A DNA stretch of 64,000 bases from Pseudomonas sp. Choline-02u-1 (GCF_002836515.1 NZ_PJBC01000060.1:246857-310856), one strand, 5' to 3'; counted from the stretch's first letter, positions 1-8,655 are shown. Program-made: numbers and translations. The notes: generated from the letters alone by a model not told the origin.

Positions 1-413
1 TTTTCCACCAGTTCCTTGCGCTGCGAAGCGCTGAGGAACGCCAACAGATCGTCCTGTTCATCGGCATTGTCCAGGCGCGTCTGCAACGCCTGCGTCAGCG
101 CTTCGTCATCGCTGTATTTCTTCAGCCCGTCGTAGGGGGTGTAGAGAAACATGCCGTCGTCGTCCGGGCCGCTGCCGAGAATGAAGCTACCGGCCAACGG
201 TACGGGCAGTTGCTTGTCGGCGTTAAGCAGAATTCGCTCGGCGAGCATTGGCGGGGTCTGTTCGCTACGCAGAGCGTGGGTGGCCAGTTGCACGTGCGCG
301 AGCCAACTGAAGTCTTTGCTGTTCAGACCATGGGTTTTGGCCAGATCAGCATGCAGGCCGGGGGATTTCAAAATCTCGGGAAACAGCAGAGGTGCGGTCG
401 AACTGGACATCAT
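1..413 (-). CDS. N-terminal fragment of a probable large DUF6543/dermonecrotic-toxin-like protein
   Basis: The reverse strand is open from two consecutive ATG codons (411-413 and 408-410) to the left edge, about 137 residues, with no stop, so the gene continues outside the window. The product begins MMSSSTAPLLFPEILKSPG and contains LYTPYDGLKKYSDD followed by an acidic, leucine-rich stretch. This reminds me of the N-termini of very large Pseudomonas proteins annotated with a dermonecrotic toxin (DUF6543) domain or leucine-rich repeats, where a similar phrase recurs. That assignment is from memory of the family and rests on a short segment. No signal peptide is seen. The codon pattern is typical of the neighbourhood. 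Function is unproven. Confidence 0.6.
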   Translation of the reverse strand, partial: MMSSSTAPLLFPEILKSPGLHADLAKTHGLNSKDFSWLAHVQLATHALRSEQTPPMLAERILLNADKQLPVPLAGSFILGSGPDDDGMFLYTPYDGLKKYSDDEALTQALQTRLDNADEQDDLLAFLSASQRKELVE

Positions 414-639
414 AGGGCTCTGAACGGGGCGCCATCGGGCAGGGACTCAACCATAGATCCACGACCGCGAGCACTGGCGGTATTCAGTTACCGCACCTGC
501 CAAGGGTGAATGTGTATTCGCCAGCATCAGCATTGTCGTTCAATCCAAGGGTTGACAGCCGACAGCTCTGGCGCGGTTAATCGGTGGTCAAATCGACCGT
601 ACGCTGTTGTTCCCTCCAATAATCATTCTGGAGCTTCAG

Positions 640-1668
640 ATGTCTGCGCCACACGATCATGGTTCGTCCTCGTTATCCGTCGAAGCACTCACGCAACTGC
701 TGGAAACGATTTTTCTACGCCACGGCACCTCCAGCGAAGTGGCTGGTGTGCTGGCGGCCAATTGCGCCAACGCCGAACGCGATGGCGCCCATAGCCACGG
801 TGTATTCCGCATTCCCGGTTATGTCTCGACCCTGAAGAGTGGCTGGGTCAATGGCCATGCCGTGCCCCGGGTTGAAGACGTCGCGCCCGGGTTTGTCCGC
901 GTCGATGCCGGCAATGGTTTTGCCCAGCCGGCATTGGCGGCGGCCCGATCGCTGCTGGTGGAAAAGGCTCGTCACGCCGGGATCGCGGTGTTGGCGATCC
1001 GCAACTCACATCATTTCGCCGCACTCTGGCCGGACGTTGAACCCTTCGCCGACGAAGGTTTTGTGGCGTTGAGCGTGGTCAACAGCATGACCTGCGTGGT
1101 GCCCCATGGTGCTGACAGACCGCTGTTCGGCACGAACCCGATTGCCTTCGCGGCGCCAAGAGCCAATGCCGCGCCGATAGTTTTCGACTTGGCCACCAGC
1201 GCCATTGCCCACGGCGATGTGCAGATCGCTGCGCGCAACGGCGAAAGGCTGCCGGCCGGCATGGGCGTTGATAGCCTCGGCCAACCGACTCAGGATCCCA
1301 AGGCAATTCTCGAAGGCGGGGCGTTGTTGCCGTTTGGCGGGCACAAGGGGTCGGCGCTGTCGATGATGGTCGAGTTGCTGGCGGCGGCGTTGACCGGTGG
1401 CAATTTTTCGTTCGAGTTCGATTGGTCCAACCACCCTGGCGCGAAAACCCCATGGACTGGCCAACTATTGATCGTCATCGATCCGAGCAAAGCGGCGGGG
1501 CAAAGCTTTGCCCAGCGCAGCGAGGAACTGGTGCGGCAGATGCACGGGGTCGGGCTCAAGCGCCTGCCGGGGGATCGGCGGCATTTGCAGCGCGGTCGAT
1601 CAATGACCCAAGGGATCGCCCTGGATGAGCAGACGTTGCGGCAGTTACGCGAGTTGGCGGGAGAATAG
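640..1668 (+). CDS. dpkA: Delta1-piperideine-2-carboxylate / Delta1-pyrroline-2-carboxylate reductase (Ldh2/MDH2 family)
   Basis: The 342-residue product belongs to the malate/L-lactate dehydrogenase 2 family. These NAD(P)H enzymes include Pseudomonas DpkA, which reduces cyclic imines from D-lysine or D-proline/hydroxyproline breakdown to L-pipecolate or L-proline. Visible family motifs are DGAHSHGVFRIPGY near residue 48 with the catalytic His, RNSHHFAALWP, GTNPIAFAAPR and a C-terminal PFGGHKGSALSMMVELLA. I chose the ATG at 640 because GGAG at 630-633 sits 6 nt upstream; an in-frame ATG at 607 lacks such a site. The gene stands alone and ends at a strong bidirectional terminator. Ureidoglycolate, malate or sulfolactate dehydrogenase activity are alternatives within the fold, but the sequence reads most like the imino acid reductases. 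Confidence 0.85.
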   Translation: MSAPHDHGSSSLSVEALTQLLETIFLRHGTSSEVAGVLAANCANAERDGAHSHGVFRIPGYVSTLKSGWVNGHAVPRVEDVAPGFVRVDAGNGFAQPALAAARSLLVEKARHAGIAVLAIRNSHHFAALWPDVEPFADEGFVALSVVNSMTCVVPHGADRPLFGTNPIAFAAPRANAAPIVFDLATSAIAHGDVQIAARNGERLPAGMGVDSLGQPTQDPKAILEGGALLPFGGHKGSALSMMVELLAAALTGGNFSFEFDWSNHPGAKTPWTGQLLIVIDPSKAAGQSFAQRSEELVRQMHGVGLKRLPGDRRHLQRGRSMTQGIALDEQTLRQLRELAGE

Positions 1669-1681
1669 TTCGCGCAGGCAT

Positions 1682-1714
1682 AAAAAAAGCGAACCGCAGG
1701 GTTCGCTTTTTTTT
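1682..1714. terminator. Bidirectional intrinsic terminator
   Basis: An 8-bp perfect stem (AGCGAACC/GGTTCGCT, 4-nt loop) is flanked by seven A residues on the left and eight T residues on the right. It can therefore stop both dpkA (rightward) and the convergent DUF883 gene (leftward). Confidence 0.9.
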
Positions 1715-1726
1715 GTCACGCTGGAT

Positions 1727-2044
1727 TCAGCGACGGCCGAGCAGCAGGCCCACCACAAGGCCGAAACCGGCGGAAACCGCCACGGTCTGCCAAGGATGAC
1801 CACCGATGTAGTTCTCGGTGGCTGCAACGGCGGGTTTGGTGCGGTCGCGCACCCTGGACACCGAATCCAGCGCCAGCTGCAGTTTCTGAGCAATTTGTGC
1901 ACGCAGCGTTTCCGCCTCTTCGCCTACCAGTGAAGCGCTGCTCTTGAGCAGTTTGTCCGATTCTTCGATCAGAGCCTGAAGCTCGCTGAAAGCTTGATCC
2001 TTGATTTGCTCTTCGGCAGCTTGCGAGGCAGTTTTACGGGCCAT
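1727..2044 (-). CDS. DUF883 / ElaB-YqjD family membrane-anchored protein
   Basis: The 105-residue product has a long charged amphipathic helical body (about residues 5-70) followed by RVRDRTKPAVAATENYIGGHPWQTVAVSAGFGLVVGLLLGRR. That ending is a single C-terminal membrane anchor with the GxxGxxxGLLLGRR tail of the ElaB/YqjD/DUF883 family. In E. coli, YqjD-type members are inner-membrane proteins that bind ribosomes in stationary phase under RpoS control; here this is only by family. The start at 2044 has AAGGAG 7 nt upstream. A longer in-frame reading from 2140 has no ribosome binding site and adds an unrelated N-terminus. It converges on dpkA. Confidence 0.85.
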   Translation of the reverse strand: MARKTASQAAEEQIKDQAFSELQALIEESDKLLKSSASLVGEEAETLRAQIAQKLQLALDSVSRVRDRTKPAVAATENYIGGHPWQTVAVSAGFGLVVGLLLGRR

Positions 2045-2198
2045 TGGATGACTCCTTGCAGGTGAATGGACAGTGACCAATGGAGTGTAGCGGCAGGCGA
2101 AAAGTTGCATGTCATTCGCGGACAAGGGAAAAACCTGCACCGGAGATTTCCGCCGAGCGTGTAAGATGTCGCCATTTTACGCAGCAGGATAAATCCCC

Positions 2199-2453
2199 AT
2201 GAGTTTCAATCTGGCCGACAAATCCCTCGCAGAGCGCGCCGCGCTGGAAGATGAGAAATCCCGTCTGTTCGAACTCTGGCAGAACAATCTGGGTAAAGCC
2301 AAAGGCGAAGCCGCGCGCCTGTTTGGCGAACGCTCCAAACGCAAGGGCAAATGGGCCGAGTGGGTTCGCGCCGAACTCGACGGCATGTCGCCACCGGAGT
2401 TCGCCAACATGGTGCGCAGCGAAGTCAATCGCCTGATGGCGGCGAACAAGTAA
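2199..2453 (+). CDS. Small conserved charged protein of unknown function
   Basis: 84 residues, MSFNLADKSLAERAALEDEK to NRLMAANK. It is highly charged, predicted mostly helical, and has neither signal peptide nor membrane segment. I recognise it only as the kind of small conserved hypothetical protein found in fluorescent pseudomonads. AGGA lies about 9 nt before the ATG. It is divergent from the DUF883 gene (155 nt apart, room for two promoters) and ends 6 nt before the convergent LysR gene. No enzymatic motif is visible. Confidence 0.75.
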   Translation: MSFNLADKSLAERAALEDEKSRLFELWQNNLGKAKGEAARLFGERSKRKGKWAEWVRAELDGMSPPEFANMVRSEVNRLMAANK

Positions 2454-2459
2454 ACCGCT

Positions 2460-3374
2460 TCACACCTGGCTGAACGTGGCGGCAATCGCCTCGCGAACCT
2501 TGCCCAGCACCGGATCGATCTGCGTGCTGGTGCGCCAACCCAGTTCCACCGGATAGCGCGGCAACGGCAAAGGGCAGGGCAGCAATGCCAGCCCGCTCAG
2601 CGCTGCGATGCTTGCGGCAGCATGGGTTGGAATGGTTGCTACGGCCTGACTGCCCTTGAGCAGAAACGGCAGCGCGGCAAAATGCGTGGTCGACGCGCAG
2701 ACCCGGCGGCTCAATCCCACTGCCGCCAAACCCTCATCGGTGATGCCGATAAAGCCTCCCGACGACACCAGAATGTGCTCGCGCATAACGAACTCCTGCA
2801 ACTCGATGTGCTGCTGGCCGGGCGCGAGACTGGCCGGGTCGACGAGGCAGGCGTAGCCACCTTCGCCCAACACCTGACGGCTGAGCAGGCGCTCGGCAAA
2901 CCCGCCAGCGGTAATCGCCAGGTCGATGCTGCGTTCCATCAGCGCGCGGGCGACGATCTGGCTATGGGTCTGGCGAAAGATCAGCCGCAGCTTCGGCGCG
3001 CGCCAGGCGATTTCCTCGATCAAGTGGCGACCGTAGGCAATTTCGAAATCATCCGACAGGCCAATCGCAATCGAACGCCCGTCGTATTGATTGGCCGCTG
3101 GATCGAGCATGGCCAGACTTTGTCGGCATTTGTTCAGGGCATCGCTGATCACTGGTTTCAGCTGATTGGCTTGCAGGGTCGGCGCCAGTCCGCGCCCGGT
3201 GCGGACGAACAACTGATCGCCATAGACCTCGCGCAAACGGCGCAACGCCGCGCTGACTGCCGATTGCGTCACGCCCAGGCGCAGTGCGGCGCGGCTGGCG
3301 CTGGACTCCTCGTGCAGTGCCTCGAAAACTTTCAGCAGGTTCAGGTCGATGTCGGCGATATTCATTTGGCTCAT
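2460..3374 (-). CDS. LysR-family transcriptional regulator
   Basis: 304 residues with an N-terminal winged helix (residues about 6-65: DLNLLKVFEALHEESSASRAALRLGVTQ, then SAVSAALRRLREVYGDQLFVRTGRG) and a LysR substrate-binding domain after it. The helix-turn-helix TQSAVSAALRRLR is canonical. It is divergent from the nitrilase gene with 83 nt between starts. That is the usual arrangement for a LysR regulator and its target, so regulation of the nitrilase is a reasonable inference, as is autoregulation. The inducer is unknown. It ends 6 nt from the small gene before it, so readthrough antisense is possible. Confidence 0.9.
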   Translation of the reverse strand: MSQMNIADIDLNLLKVFEALHEESSASRAALRLGVTQSAVSAALRRLREVYGDQLFVRTGRGLAPTLQANQLKPVISDALNKCRQSLAMLDPAANQYDGRSIAIGLSDDFEIAYGRHLIEEIAWRAPKLRLIFRQTHSQIVARALMERSIDLAITAGGFAERLLSRQVLGEGGYACLVDPASLAPGQQHIELQEFVMREHILVSSGGFIGITDEGLAAVGLSRRVCASTTHFAALPFLLKGSQAVATIPTHAAASIAALSGLALLPCPLPLPRYPVELGWRTSTQIDPVLGKVREAIAATFSQV

Positions 3375-3457
3375 ATCATTCAGCAGCGGGCAGGGCTTTA
3401 TTCATGATCGCGTGCCGCTGGAGAATCAGCAACATCTGAACCTGATGGAGTAACACC

Positions 3458-4381
3458 ATGCCCAAATCCATTGTCGCCGCGCTGCAGATCGGCGCTTTGC
3501 CCGGCGGTAAAAGCGAAACTCTCGAACAGATCCTGAGCTGGGAAGACGCGATCCGTGACGCCGGCGCTGCGCTGGTGGTGATGCCCGAGGCCTTGCTTGG
3601 TGGCTATCCGAAAGGCGAGGGCTTCGGCACTCAATTGGGCTACCGACTGCCCGAGGGGCGTGAGGCCTTCGCGCGTTATTTCGCCAATGCCATCGATGTG
3701 CCCGGCGCCGAAACCGAAGCGCTGGCCGGATTGTCAGCGCGCACCGGTGCCAACCTGGTGATCGGTGTCATCGAGCGCGCCGGCAGCACGTTGTATTGCA
3801 CAGTGCTGTATTTCGACCCGCAGGCCGGGCTGATCGGTAAACACCGCAAGCTCATGCCCACCGGCACTGAACGACTGATCTGGGGCAAGGGTGACGGCTC
3901 GACGCTGCCGGTGTTCGACACCCAGGTCGGCAAGCTCGGCGCGGTGGTCTGCTGGGAAAACATGATGCCGCTGCTGCGCACGGCGATGTATGCCAAGGGT
4001 GTCGAGGTCTGGTGCGCGCCGACCGTGGATGAGCGCGAGATGTGGCAGGTCAGCATGCGGCACATCGCTCATGAAGGCCGCTGCTTCGTGGTCAGCGCTT
4101 GTCAGGTGCAAGCCTCGCCGAATGCGTTGGGCGTTGAGATTGCCAACTGGCCGGGCGATCGCCCGTTGATCGCCGGCGGCAGCGTGATCGTCGGGCCGAT
4201 GGGCGATGTCCTGGCGGGACCGTTGCGTGGCGAAGCGGGGTTGCTCACGGCACAAATCGACACCGATGAATTGATCCGTGCGCGGTATGACTACGATGTG
4301 GTCGGCCACTATGCGCGGCCGGATGTGTTTGAGTTGACCGTCGATGAGCGCGCGAAGCCGGGGGTGCGGTTCAACTCCTGA
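3458..4381 (+). CDS. Nitrilase (carbon-nitrogen hydrolase superfamily)
   Basis: A 307-residue cytoplasmic enzyme predicted to hydrolyse a nitrile to carboxylate and ammonia. The Glu-Lys-Cys triad is visible: E44 in VVMPEALLGGYPKG, K131 in GKHRKLMPTGTERLIWGKGDGS, and C165 in GAVVCWENMMPL. The TERLIWGKGDGS phrase after the lysine and the CWENMMPL phrase after the cysteine are those of true nitrilases rather than amidases or beta-ureidopropionases. Length is slightly short of many nitrilases (about 330-370), the difference being at the C-terminus. It is transcribed away from a LysR regulator that probably controls it. Substrate preference cannot be read from the sequence. Confidence 0.92.
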   Translation: MPKSIVAALQIGALPGGKSETLEQILSWEDAIRDAGAALVVMPEALLGGYPKGEGFGTQLGYRLPEGREAFARYFANAIDVPGAETEALAGLSARTGANLVIGVIERAGSTLYCTVLYFDPQAGLIGKHRKLMPTGTERLIWGKGDGSTLPVFDTQVGKLGAVVCWENMMPLLRTAMYAKGVEVWCAPTVDEREMWQVSMRHIAHEGRCFVVSACQVQASPNALGVEIANWPGDRPLIAGGSVIVGPMGDVLAGPLRGEAGLLTAQIDTDELIRARYDYDVVGHYARPDVFELTVDERAKPGVRFNS

Positions 4382-4436
4382 CCTTTGAGCTCCCACAGGG
4401 GGCAGTGCCCGGATCTGAAACAGTCACCAGCACGTT

Positions 4437-4910
4437 TTACCACGTCGCCGCACTCGCCTTGGGCAAACTCAACTTGCCGCTGTCGGTAAAGCGCATCGTG
4501 CCAAACACTCCGCCAGCCAGCTTGCCACGCAGCACGTAGGGCAGGTTGTCGAGGCTCTGCGTCTGGCTCAGGCCCAACGTTTGGCGCAGGAACGAGAACG
4601 CCGAGACGCTGACCGGCACTGTGACAATCGCTTCAGCGAAACGCGGTATCGTGCCGCTCTGATCGCTCACGCCCGAGGCCAGTGGATGACCATTGACCTC
4701 CAGGTCCAGCGCGACGCCGTTGTAGTCGATCGCGGTCTCATTTGGATTCTGCACCCGCAGCTTGATGGCGAAGCGCACTTCCAGTTCCTGGCTCGGCAAC
4801 GGTTCGAGGCCGACCACATTGATGTTCACCGGATCGCGATTGGGGAACAGCGCGCAGGCACTGAGCGACAGCAGCAGGAGCGACAGGATGACGGCGTGAA
4901 CGCGGCGCAT
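4437..4910 (-). CDS. LEA type 2 family lipoprotein
   Basis: 157 residues. A lipoprotein signal is clear: MRRVHAVILSLLLLSLSAC with lipobox LSAC, acylated Cys at 19, and Ala at +2, which suggests outer-membrane sorting. The mature part (residues about 33-140) is a single LEA14/WHy-type beta domain with the signature VNINVVGLEPLPSQELEVRF and RVQNPNETAIDYNGVALDL. Such proteins are stress-related; the molecular role is unknown. It lies downstream of the NCS2 permease gene on the same strand, but a strong terminator separates them, so it probably has its own promoter. Confidence 0.88.
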   Translation of the reverse strand: MRRVHAVILSLLLLSLSACALFPNRDPVNINVVGLEPLPSQELEVRFAIKLRVQNPNETAIDYNGVALDLEVNGHPLASGVSDQSGTIPRFAEAIVTVPVSVSAFSFLRQTLGLSQTQSLDNLPYVLRGKLAGGVFGTMRFTDSGKLSLPKASAATW

Positions 4911-4924
4911 AAAAATCTCTCGAC

Positions 4925-4963
4925 AAAAAAGGGCTGAACCGTCGCCGGTGCAGCCCTTTTTTT
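4925..4963 (-). terminator. Intrinsic terminator of the NCS2 permease gene
   Basis: A 12-bp outer stem (AAAAAAGGGCTG/CAGCCCTTTTTT) encloses a GC-rich loop that can pair further (CCG/CGG). The run of U on the leftward transcript makes it an intrinsic terminator just after the permease stop codon. It is symmetrical enough to act both ways. Confidence 0.85.
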
Positions 4964-4975
4964 CGAGGCGCGACG

Positions 4976-6442
4976 TCAGCGGTTCAATGGTGCGACACCC
5001 GCCGCCTGGCCGGGTTCAGCTTTGGCGGTGACGTCGGGGTTTTCCATGACCTGCAGAATCGACGCTTCCGGGTCGAAATCGTCTTCTTCCAGCTCAATGA
5101 ATTCTTCGGGCAGGAAGATGTTCAGCACGATAGCGCACAACGCACCGACGGTGATCGGCGATTCGAAGATGTTGCGCAGCGCCTGCGGCAGTTCACGCAA
5201 CACTTGCGGCACCGCCGCGATACCCAGGCCCATGCCCAGCGAGATCGCCACGATCAGCATGTTGCGCCGATGCAGGCCGGCCTCGGCAAGGATCTTGATC
5301 CCGGCCACGGCGACGGTGCCGAACATCACCAGCTCGGCGCCGCCAAGCACCGGTTTCGGCATCAATTGCAGCACCGCGCCGATCATCGGGAACAACCCGA
5401 GAATCACCAGCAATCCGGCAATGAAGAAGGCAACGTAGCGGCTGGCCACGCCGGTGAGCTGAATCACGCCGTTGTTCTGCGCGAAGGTCACCATCGGCAT
5501 GCTGTTGAACACCGCTGCCATGGCCGAGTTGAGCCCGTCGGCGAGCAGGCCGGATTTGATTCGGCGGATGTATAACGGGCCTTTGACCGGTTGCCGCGAA
5601 ATCATCGAGTTGGCGGTCAGGTCGCCGGCCGCTTCCAGTGGCGAAACGAGGAAAATGACCGCCACCGGCACGAACGCCACCCAGTCGAAATTGAAGCCGT
5701 ACTTGAACGGCACTGGCACGCTGACCAGCGGCACCTCGGGCATCGCAGCGAAATCCACCGTGCCCATCAACCAAGCCACTACGTAGCCGAGGGTAAGACC
5801 GATAACAATCGCGCCCAGACGCAGAAACGGCACGTCGACGCGGTTCAACACGACAATGGTGCCAATTACCAGCGCCGCCAGAAACACATGGCTGGCAGCG
5901 CCGAGGTCAGGTGCGCCGAAGCCGCCGGCGATATCGGTCATCGCCACTTTGATCAGTGATAAACCCATCAGGGTGATGATCGTGCCGGTCACCACCGGCG
6001 TGATCAGCATGCGCAGCTTGCCGATGAATTGGCTGAGTACTACTTCGATGAATGCAGCGAAGAAACACACGCCGAAGATGGTCGAGAGGATTTCGTCAGT
6101 GCCGCCGCCGCGCGCCTTGACCATGAAACCGGCGCTGAGAATCACGCTGATAAAGGAAAAACTGGTGCCTTGCAGGCAGAGCAGGCCGGAGCCCACCGGG
6201 CCAAAGCGCTTGGCCTGGACAAACGTGCCGAGGCCGGAGACGAACAGCGCCATGCTGATCAAGTAAGGGATCTCACTTTGCAGGCCCAGCGCGCCGCCCA
6301 TGATGAGGGTCGGGGTGATGATGCCAACGAAACTCGCCAGCACGTGTTGCAGCGCGGCGAACACCGTGGCGGTCAGGTGCGGACGGTCGTTGAGGCCGTA
6401 GATCAGGTCGTTGTTGCGCGGGGTTTTATCGGAGGCGGTCAT
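4976..6442 (-). CDS. Nucleobase:cation symporter-2 (NCS2/NAT) permease, purine or uracil type
   Basis: About 488 residues and 12-14 hydrophobic segments. Two NAT-family landmarks are present: a Gln-His pair in the first membrane segment (FAALQHVLASFVGI), and the signature QNNGVIQLTGVASRYV, matching [QEP]-N-x-G-x4-T-[RKG] before a late membrane segment. The N-terminus reads MTASDKTPRNNDLIYGLNDRP. I start at 6442; an upstream in-frame extension to 6526 encodes an arginine/proline-rich stretch unlike the family, although the ribosome site at 6442 is not obvious. It should import xanthine, urate or uracil with a cation. The acidic tail EEFIELEEDDFDPEAS is unusual but cytoplasmic. No catabolic neighbours identify the substrate. 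Confidence 0.88.
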   Translation of the reverse strand: MTASDKTPRNNDLIYGLNDRPHLTATVFAALQHVLASFVGIITPTLIMGGALGLQSEIPYLISMALFVSGLGTFVQAKRFGPVGSGLLCLQGTSFSFISVILSAGFMVKARGGGTDEILSTIFGVCFFAAFIEVVLSQFIGKLRMLITPVVTGTIITLMGLSLIKVAMTDIAGGFGAPDLGAASHVFLAALVIGTIVVLNRVDVPFLRLGAIVIGLTLGYVVAWLMGTVDFAAMPEVPLVSVPVPFKYGFNFDWVAFVPVAVIFLVSPLEAAGDLTANSMISRQPVKGPLYIRRIKSGLLADGLNSAMAAVFNSMPMVTFAQNNGVIQLTGVASRYVAFFIAGLLVILGLFPMIGAVLQLMPKPVLGGAELVMFGTVAVAGIKILAEAGLHRRNMLIVAISLGMGLGIAAVPQVLRELPQALRNIFESPITVGALCAIVLNIFLPEEFIELEEDDFDPEASILQVMENPDVTAKAEPGQAAGVAPLNR

Positions 6443-6569
6443 GGTCAGGTGCGCGCCGCGAGGCGGAGCCGGGTCAGAAAATGGGTGCGCAGAATGCCGC
6501 AAGCGGACGGCGAGGGCAACGAGCAATAACTGCCTGAAAGGTCAGGTTTTACTGCCTCTCCCTTGTTCT

Positions 6570-6681
6570 GATCGTTGCCATGCTCCGCGTGGGAATGCAG
6601 CCCGGGACGCTCCGCGTCCCTTCCAGAGCTGGAACGCGGAGCGTCCCTTGAGGCATTCCCACGCAGAGCGCGGGAACGATC
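6570..6681. repeat. Long imperfect inverted repeat (Pseudomonas intergenic element)
   Basis: Two arms of 51 bp (6570-6620 and 6631-6681) pair with about 80% identity around a 10-nt centre. The core phrases GATCGTT, GCGTGGGAATGC and GGGACGCTCCGCGT recur in both arms. This is the common Pseudomonas intergenic hairpin, not a gene. It sits between the divergent NCS2 permease and zapE genes, so it would lie in or near their promoters. Confidence 0.8.
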
Positions 6682-6737
6682 AAACGTGCCTCGACCGGCA
6701 ATGGAAAAGCGCCCGTGGCATTGGCATACTCCCGCGC

Positions 6738-7856
6738 ATGACTTTCGACTCCCCCCACAGTGCCTGGCAATACGCCGTTGAACACAAGGGTTTCATCCAG
6801 GATGAAGCCCAGGAACTCGCGGTCTGGGCCTTGCAGAAATGCCACGAAGCCCTGCATGCCGGCGTCCGTTCGGTCAACGGCGTGTACCTGTGGGGGCCGG
6901 TCGGGCGCGGCAAGACCTGGCTGATGGATCAGTTCTACCAAAGCCTGCGAGTGCCGGCGCGGCGACAGCACTTTCATCACTTCATGGGCTGGGTGCATCA
7001 GCGTTCGTTTCAGCTGAGCGGCATCGCCGATCCGCTGCGCGCCCTGGCCAGAGAACTCGCCGCCGACGTGCGCGTGCTGTGTTTCGATGAGCTGTTCGTC
7101 AATGACATCGGCGACGCGATCATTCTCGGGCGACTTTTTCAGGTGATGTTCGACGAAGGTGTGGTGGTCGTCTGCACATCCAACCTGCCGCCGGACGAGC
7201 TGTACGCCGATGGTTTCAATCGCGACCGTTTCACTCCGGCCATTGCGGCGATCAAGGCGCATATGCAGGTGGTCGCGGTGAATGGCGCCGAGGATCATCG
7301 CTTGCATCCGGGCACGATCGAACAACGCTATTTTGTCCGCACAGCCGATTCGCCAAGCGCGCTGAGGGCTGTTTTCGAAGCGCTGATTGCGGGTGAAAAC
7401 AGCAGTGAAGATCCCGTCGCCGTCGGCCATCGCATGCTCAACGTGGTAAAGGCCAGTGAATCCATTCTGTGGTGCCGTTACCACGATCTGTGCGAGCAGC
7501 CTTTTGCCGCCATGGACTTCATCGCTCTGTGCGATCGCTACCGGGCTATTCTGTTGAGCGAAGTGCCAAACCTCAGCGCGCAGAAGCGCGAGGGGCGCAT
7601 CGCCCGCGGCACCGAGGACGGCGCCGAGCGCGTGGTCGCCGGCGATCGGGAGCTGCCGCAGTTGTCGGTGCATGACGACGGCGTGCGCCGCTTCATCGCG
7701 CTGGTCGACGAGTGTTACGACCGCAAAGTGCCGCTGTACGTCGAGGCAAGCGTGCCAATGCACGCGCTGTACACCGAGGGTTACTTGCAATTCCCGTTTC
7801 GCCGCACGCTAAGCCGCTTGCAGGAGATGCAGTTGCAGCGTTTCGCCGAAGCTTGA
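6738..7856 (+). CDS. zapE: ZapE/AFG1-family P-loop ATPase
   Basis: 372 residues with Walker A GPVGRGKTW (residues about 54-62), Walker B VLCFDELFVNDIGDA and sensor phrase VVVVCTSNLPPDELYADG. This is the AFG1-like architecture of ZapE, an ATPase that in E. coli acts on the Z-ring during constriction and under low oxygen. The conserved C-terminal block FxALCDRYRAILLSEVPNLS is partly retained. Pseudomonads generally carry a more canonical ZapE elsewhere; this divergent copy may be a paralogue, so the symbol is a family label. The start at 6738 is chosen because homologous sequence begins there; the frame is open further upstream through repeat DNA. The DinB-like gene follows after 17 nt, probably cotranscribed. 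Confidence 0.82.
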   Translation: MTFDSPHSAWQYAVEHKGFIQDEAQELAVWALQKCHEALHAGVRSVNGVYLWGPVGRGKTWLMDQFYQSLRVPARRQHFHHFMGWVHQRSFQLSGIADPLRALARELAADVRVLCFDELFVNDIGDAIILGRLFQVMFDEGVVVVCTSNLPPDELYADGFNRDRFTPAIAAIKAHMQVVAVNGAEDHRLHPGTIEQRYFVRTADSPSALRAVFEALIAGENSSEDPVAVGHRMLNVVKASESILWCRYHDLCEQPFAAMDFIALCDRYRAILLSEVPNLSAQKREGRIARGTEDGAERVVAGDRELPQLSVHDDGVRRFIALVDECYDRKVPLYVEASVPMHALYTEGYLQFPFRRTLSRLQEMQLQRFAEA

Positions 7857-7873
7857 AAGAGGAGGGCGCACAG

Positions 7874-8455
7874 ATGAGCCAACCGTTGTCCCATCATTTG
7901 CTGACCATGGCCTACCAGAATGCCTGGGCCAACCATCGCCTGGCCAAGGCCTGGACCCGGCTCGACGCCACTGAATTGGCCGCGCCACGGGTGAGCTTCT
8001 TCCCGAGCATCCGCCTCACGCTCAATCACATCCTCACCTGCGACTGGTTCTATGTCGACGCGCTGGAGCGGGAATTGCGCGGGGACGAGCCGCACCCGGA
8101 TTGCTACGTTTTCTTCAATGCAGACGAGCCGTTTACCGATGCTGCGGCGCTGCGTGTAGAACAGGCCCGCGTTGATCGCCGGCTGATCGCCTATTGCGAG
8201 CAACTGCGCGATGCCGATCTGCAGAGAATCGTCACTATCGCTCGCGACGAACCGCAACATGACAGCCGTCTGCGTATGCTCTCGCACCTGTTCGAACACC
8301 AGATTCATCATCGCGGCCAAGTGCATGCCATGCTCAGCAGCACGACGGTGAAGCCACCGCAACTGGATGAATTTTTCTGTGTCGGCGAAAGCACATTGCG
8401 CGCCGAAGACTTCGCCGAACTGGGCTGGACTGAAGAACTTATCTGGGGCCACTGA
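7874..8455 (+). CDS. DinB-family four-helix-bundle protein
   Basis: 193 residues, all-helical DinB/YfiT-like fold. The putative metal ligands are visible: His in LTLNHILTCDWFYVDALE near residue 56 and the pair in LFEHQIHHRGQVHAML near residues 145-155. DinB-like proteins bind a divalent metal and some act as thiol-dependent transferases, but most have no known role. A good site, GGAGG, precedes the ATG by about 8 nt. The gene follows zapE closely on the same strand and is followed by a strong hairpin element. No signal peptide. Confidence 0.88.
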   Translation: MSQPLSHHLLTMAYQNAWANHRLAKAWTRLDATELAAPRVSFFPSIRLTLNHILTCDWFYVDALERELRGDEPHPDCYVFFNADEPFTDAAALRVEQARVDRRLIAYCEQLRDADLQRIVTIARDEPQHDSRLRMLSHLFEHQIHHRGQVHAMLSSTTVKPPQLDEFFCVGESTLRAEDFAELGWTEELIWGH

Positions 8456-8462
8456 CCGCGAG

Positions 8463-8542
8463 AGATCGCAGCCTCGTTGCACTCGTCAACTCCTACACAT
8501 ATCGGACCGTAGGAGCTGACGAGTGCAACGAGGCTGCGATCT
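8463..8542. repeat. Near-perfect 34-bp inverted repeat hairpin
   Basis: Arms at 8463-8496 and 8509-8542 match at 33 of 34 positions, with a 12-nt loop. The outer ends (GTAGGAGCTG and GGCTGCGATCTTTTGAT) resemble the Pseudomonas repeat also seen at 21290-21350. The T-rich right flank CTTTTGATCT could help terminate the zapE-dinB transcript. Confidence 0.85.
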
Positions 8543-8655
8543 TTTGATCTTCAGCTTTTCAAGTTGCCCTCTCAGGCGCACCCAAGCTAATGTCCCCCCT
8601 AGGCCTTCCAGCTAGCACCTTGCGCGCCGGGGCTCTTTGTTTATCGGGGATGGAA

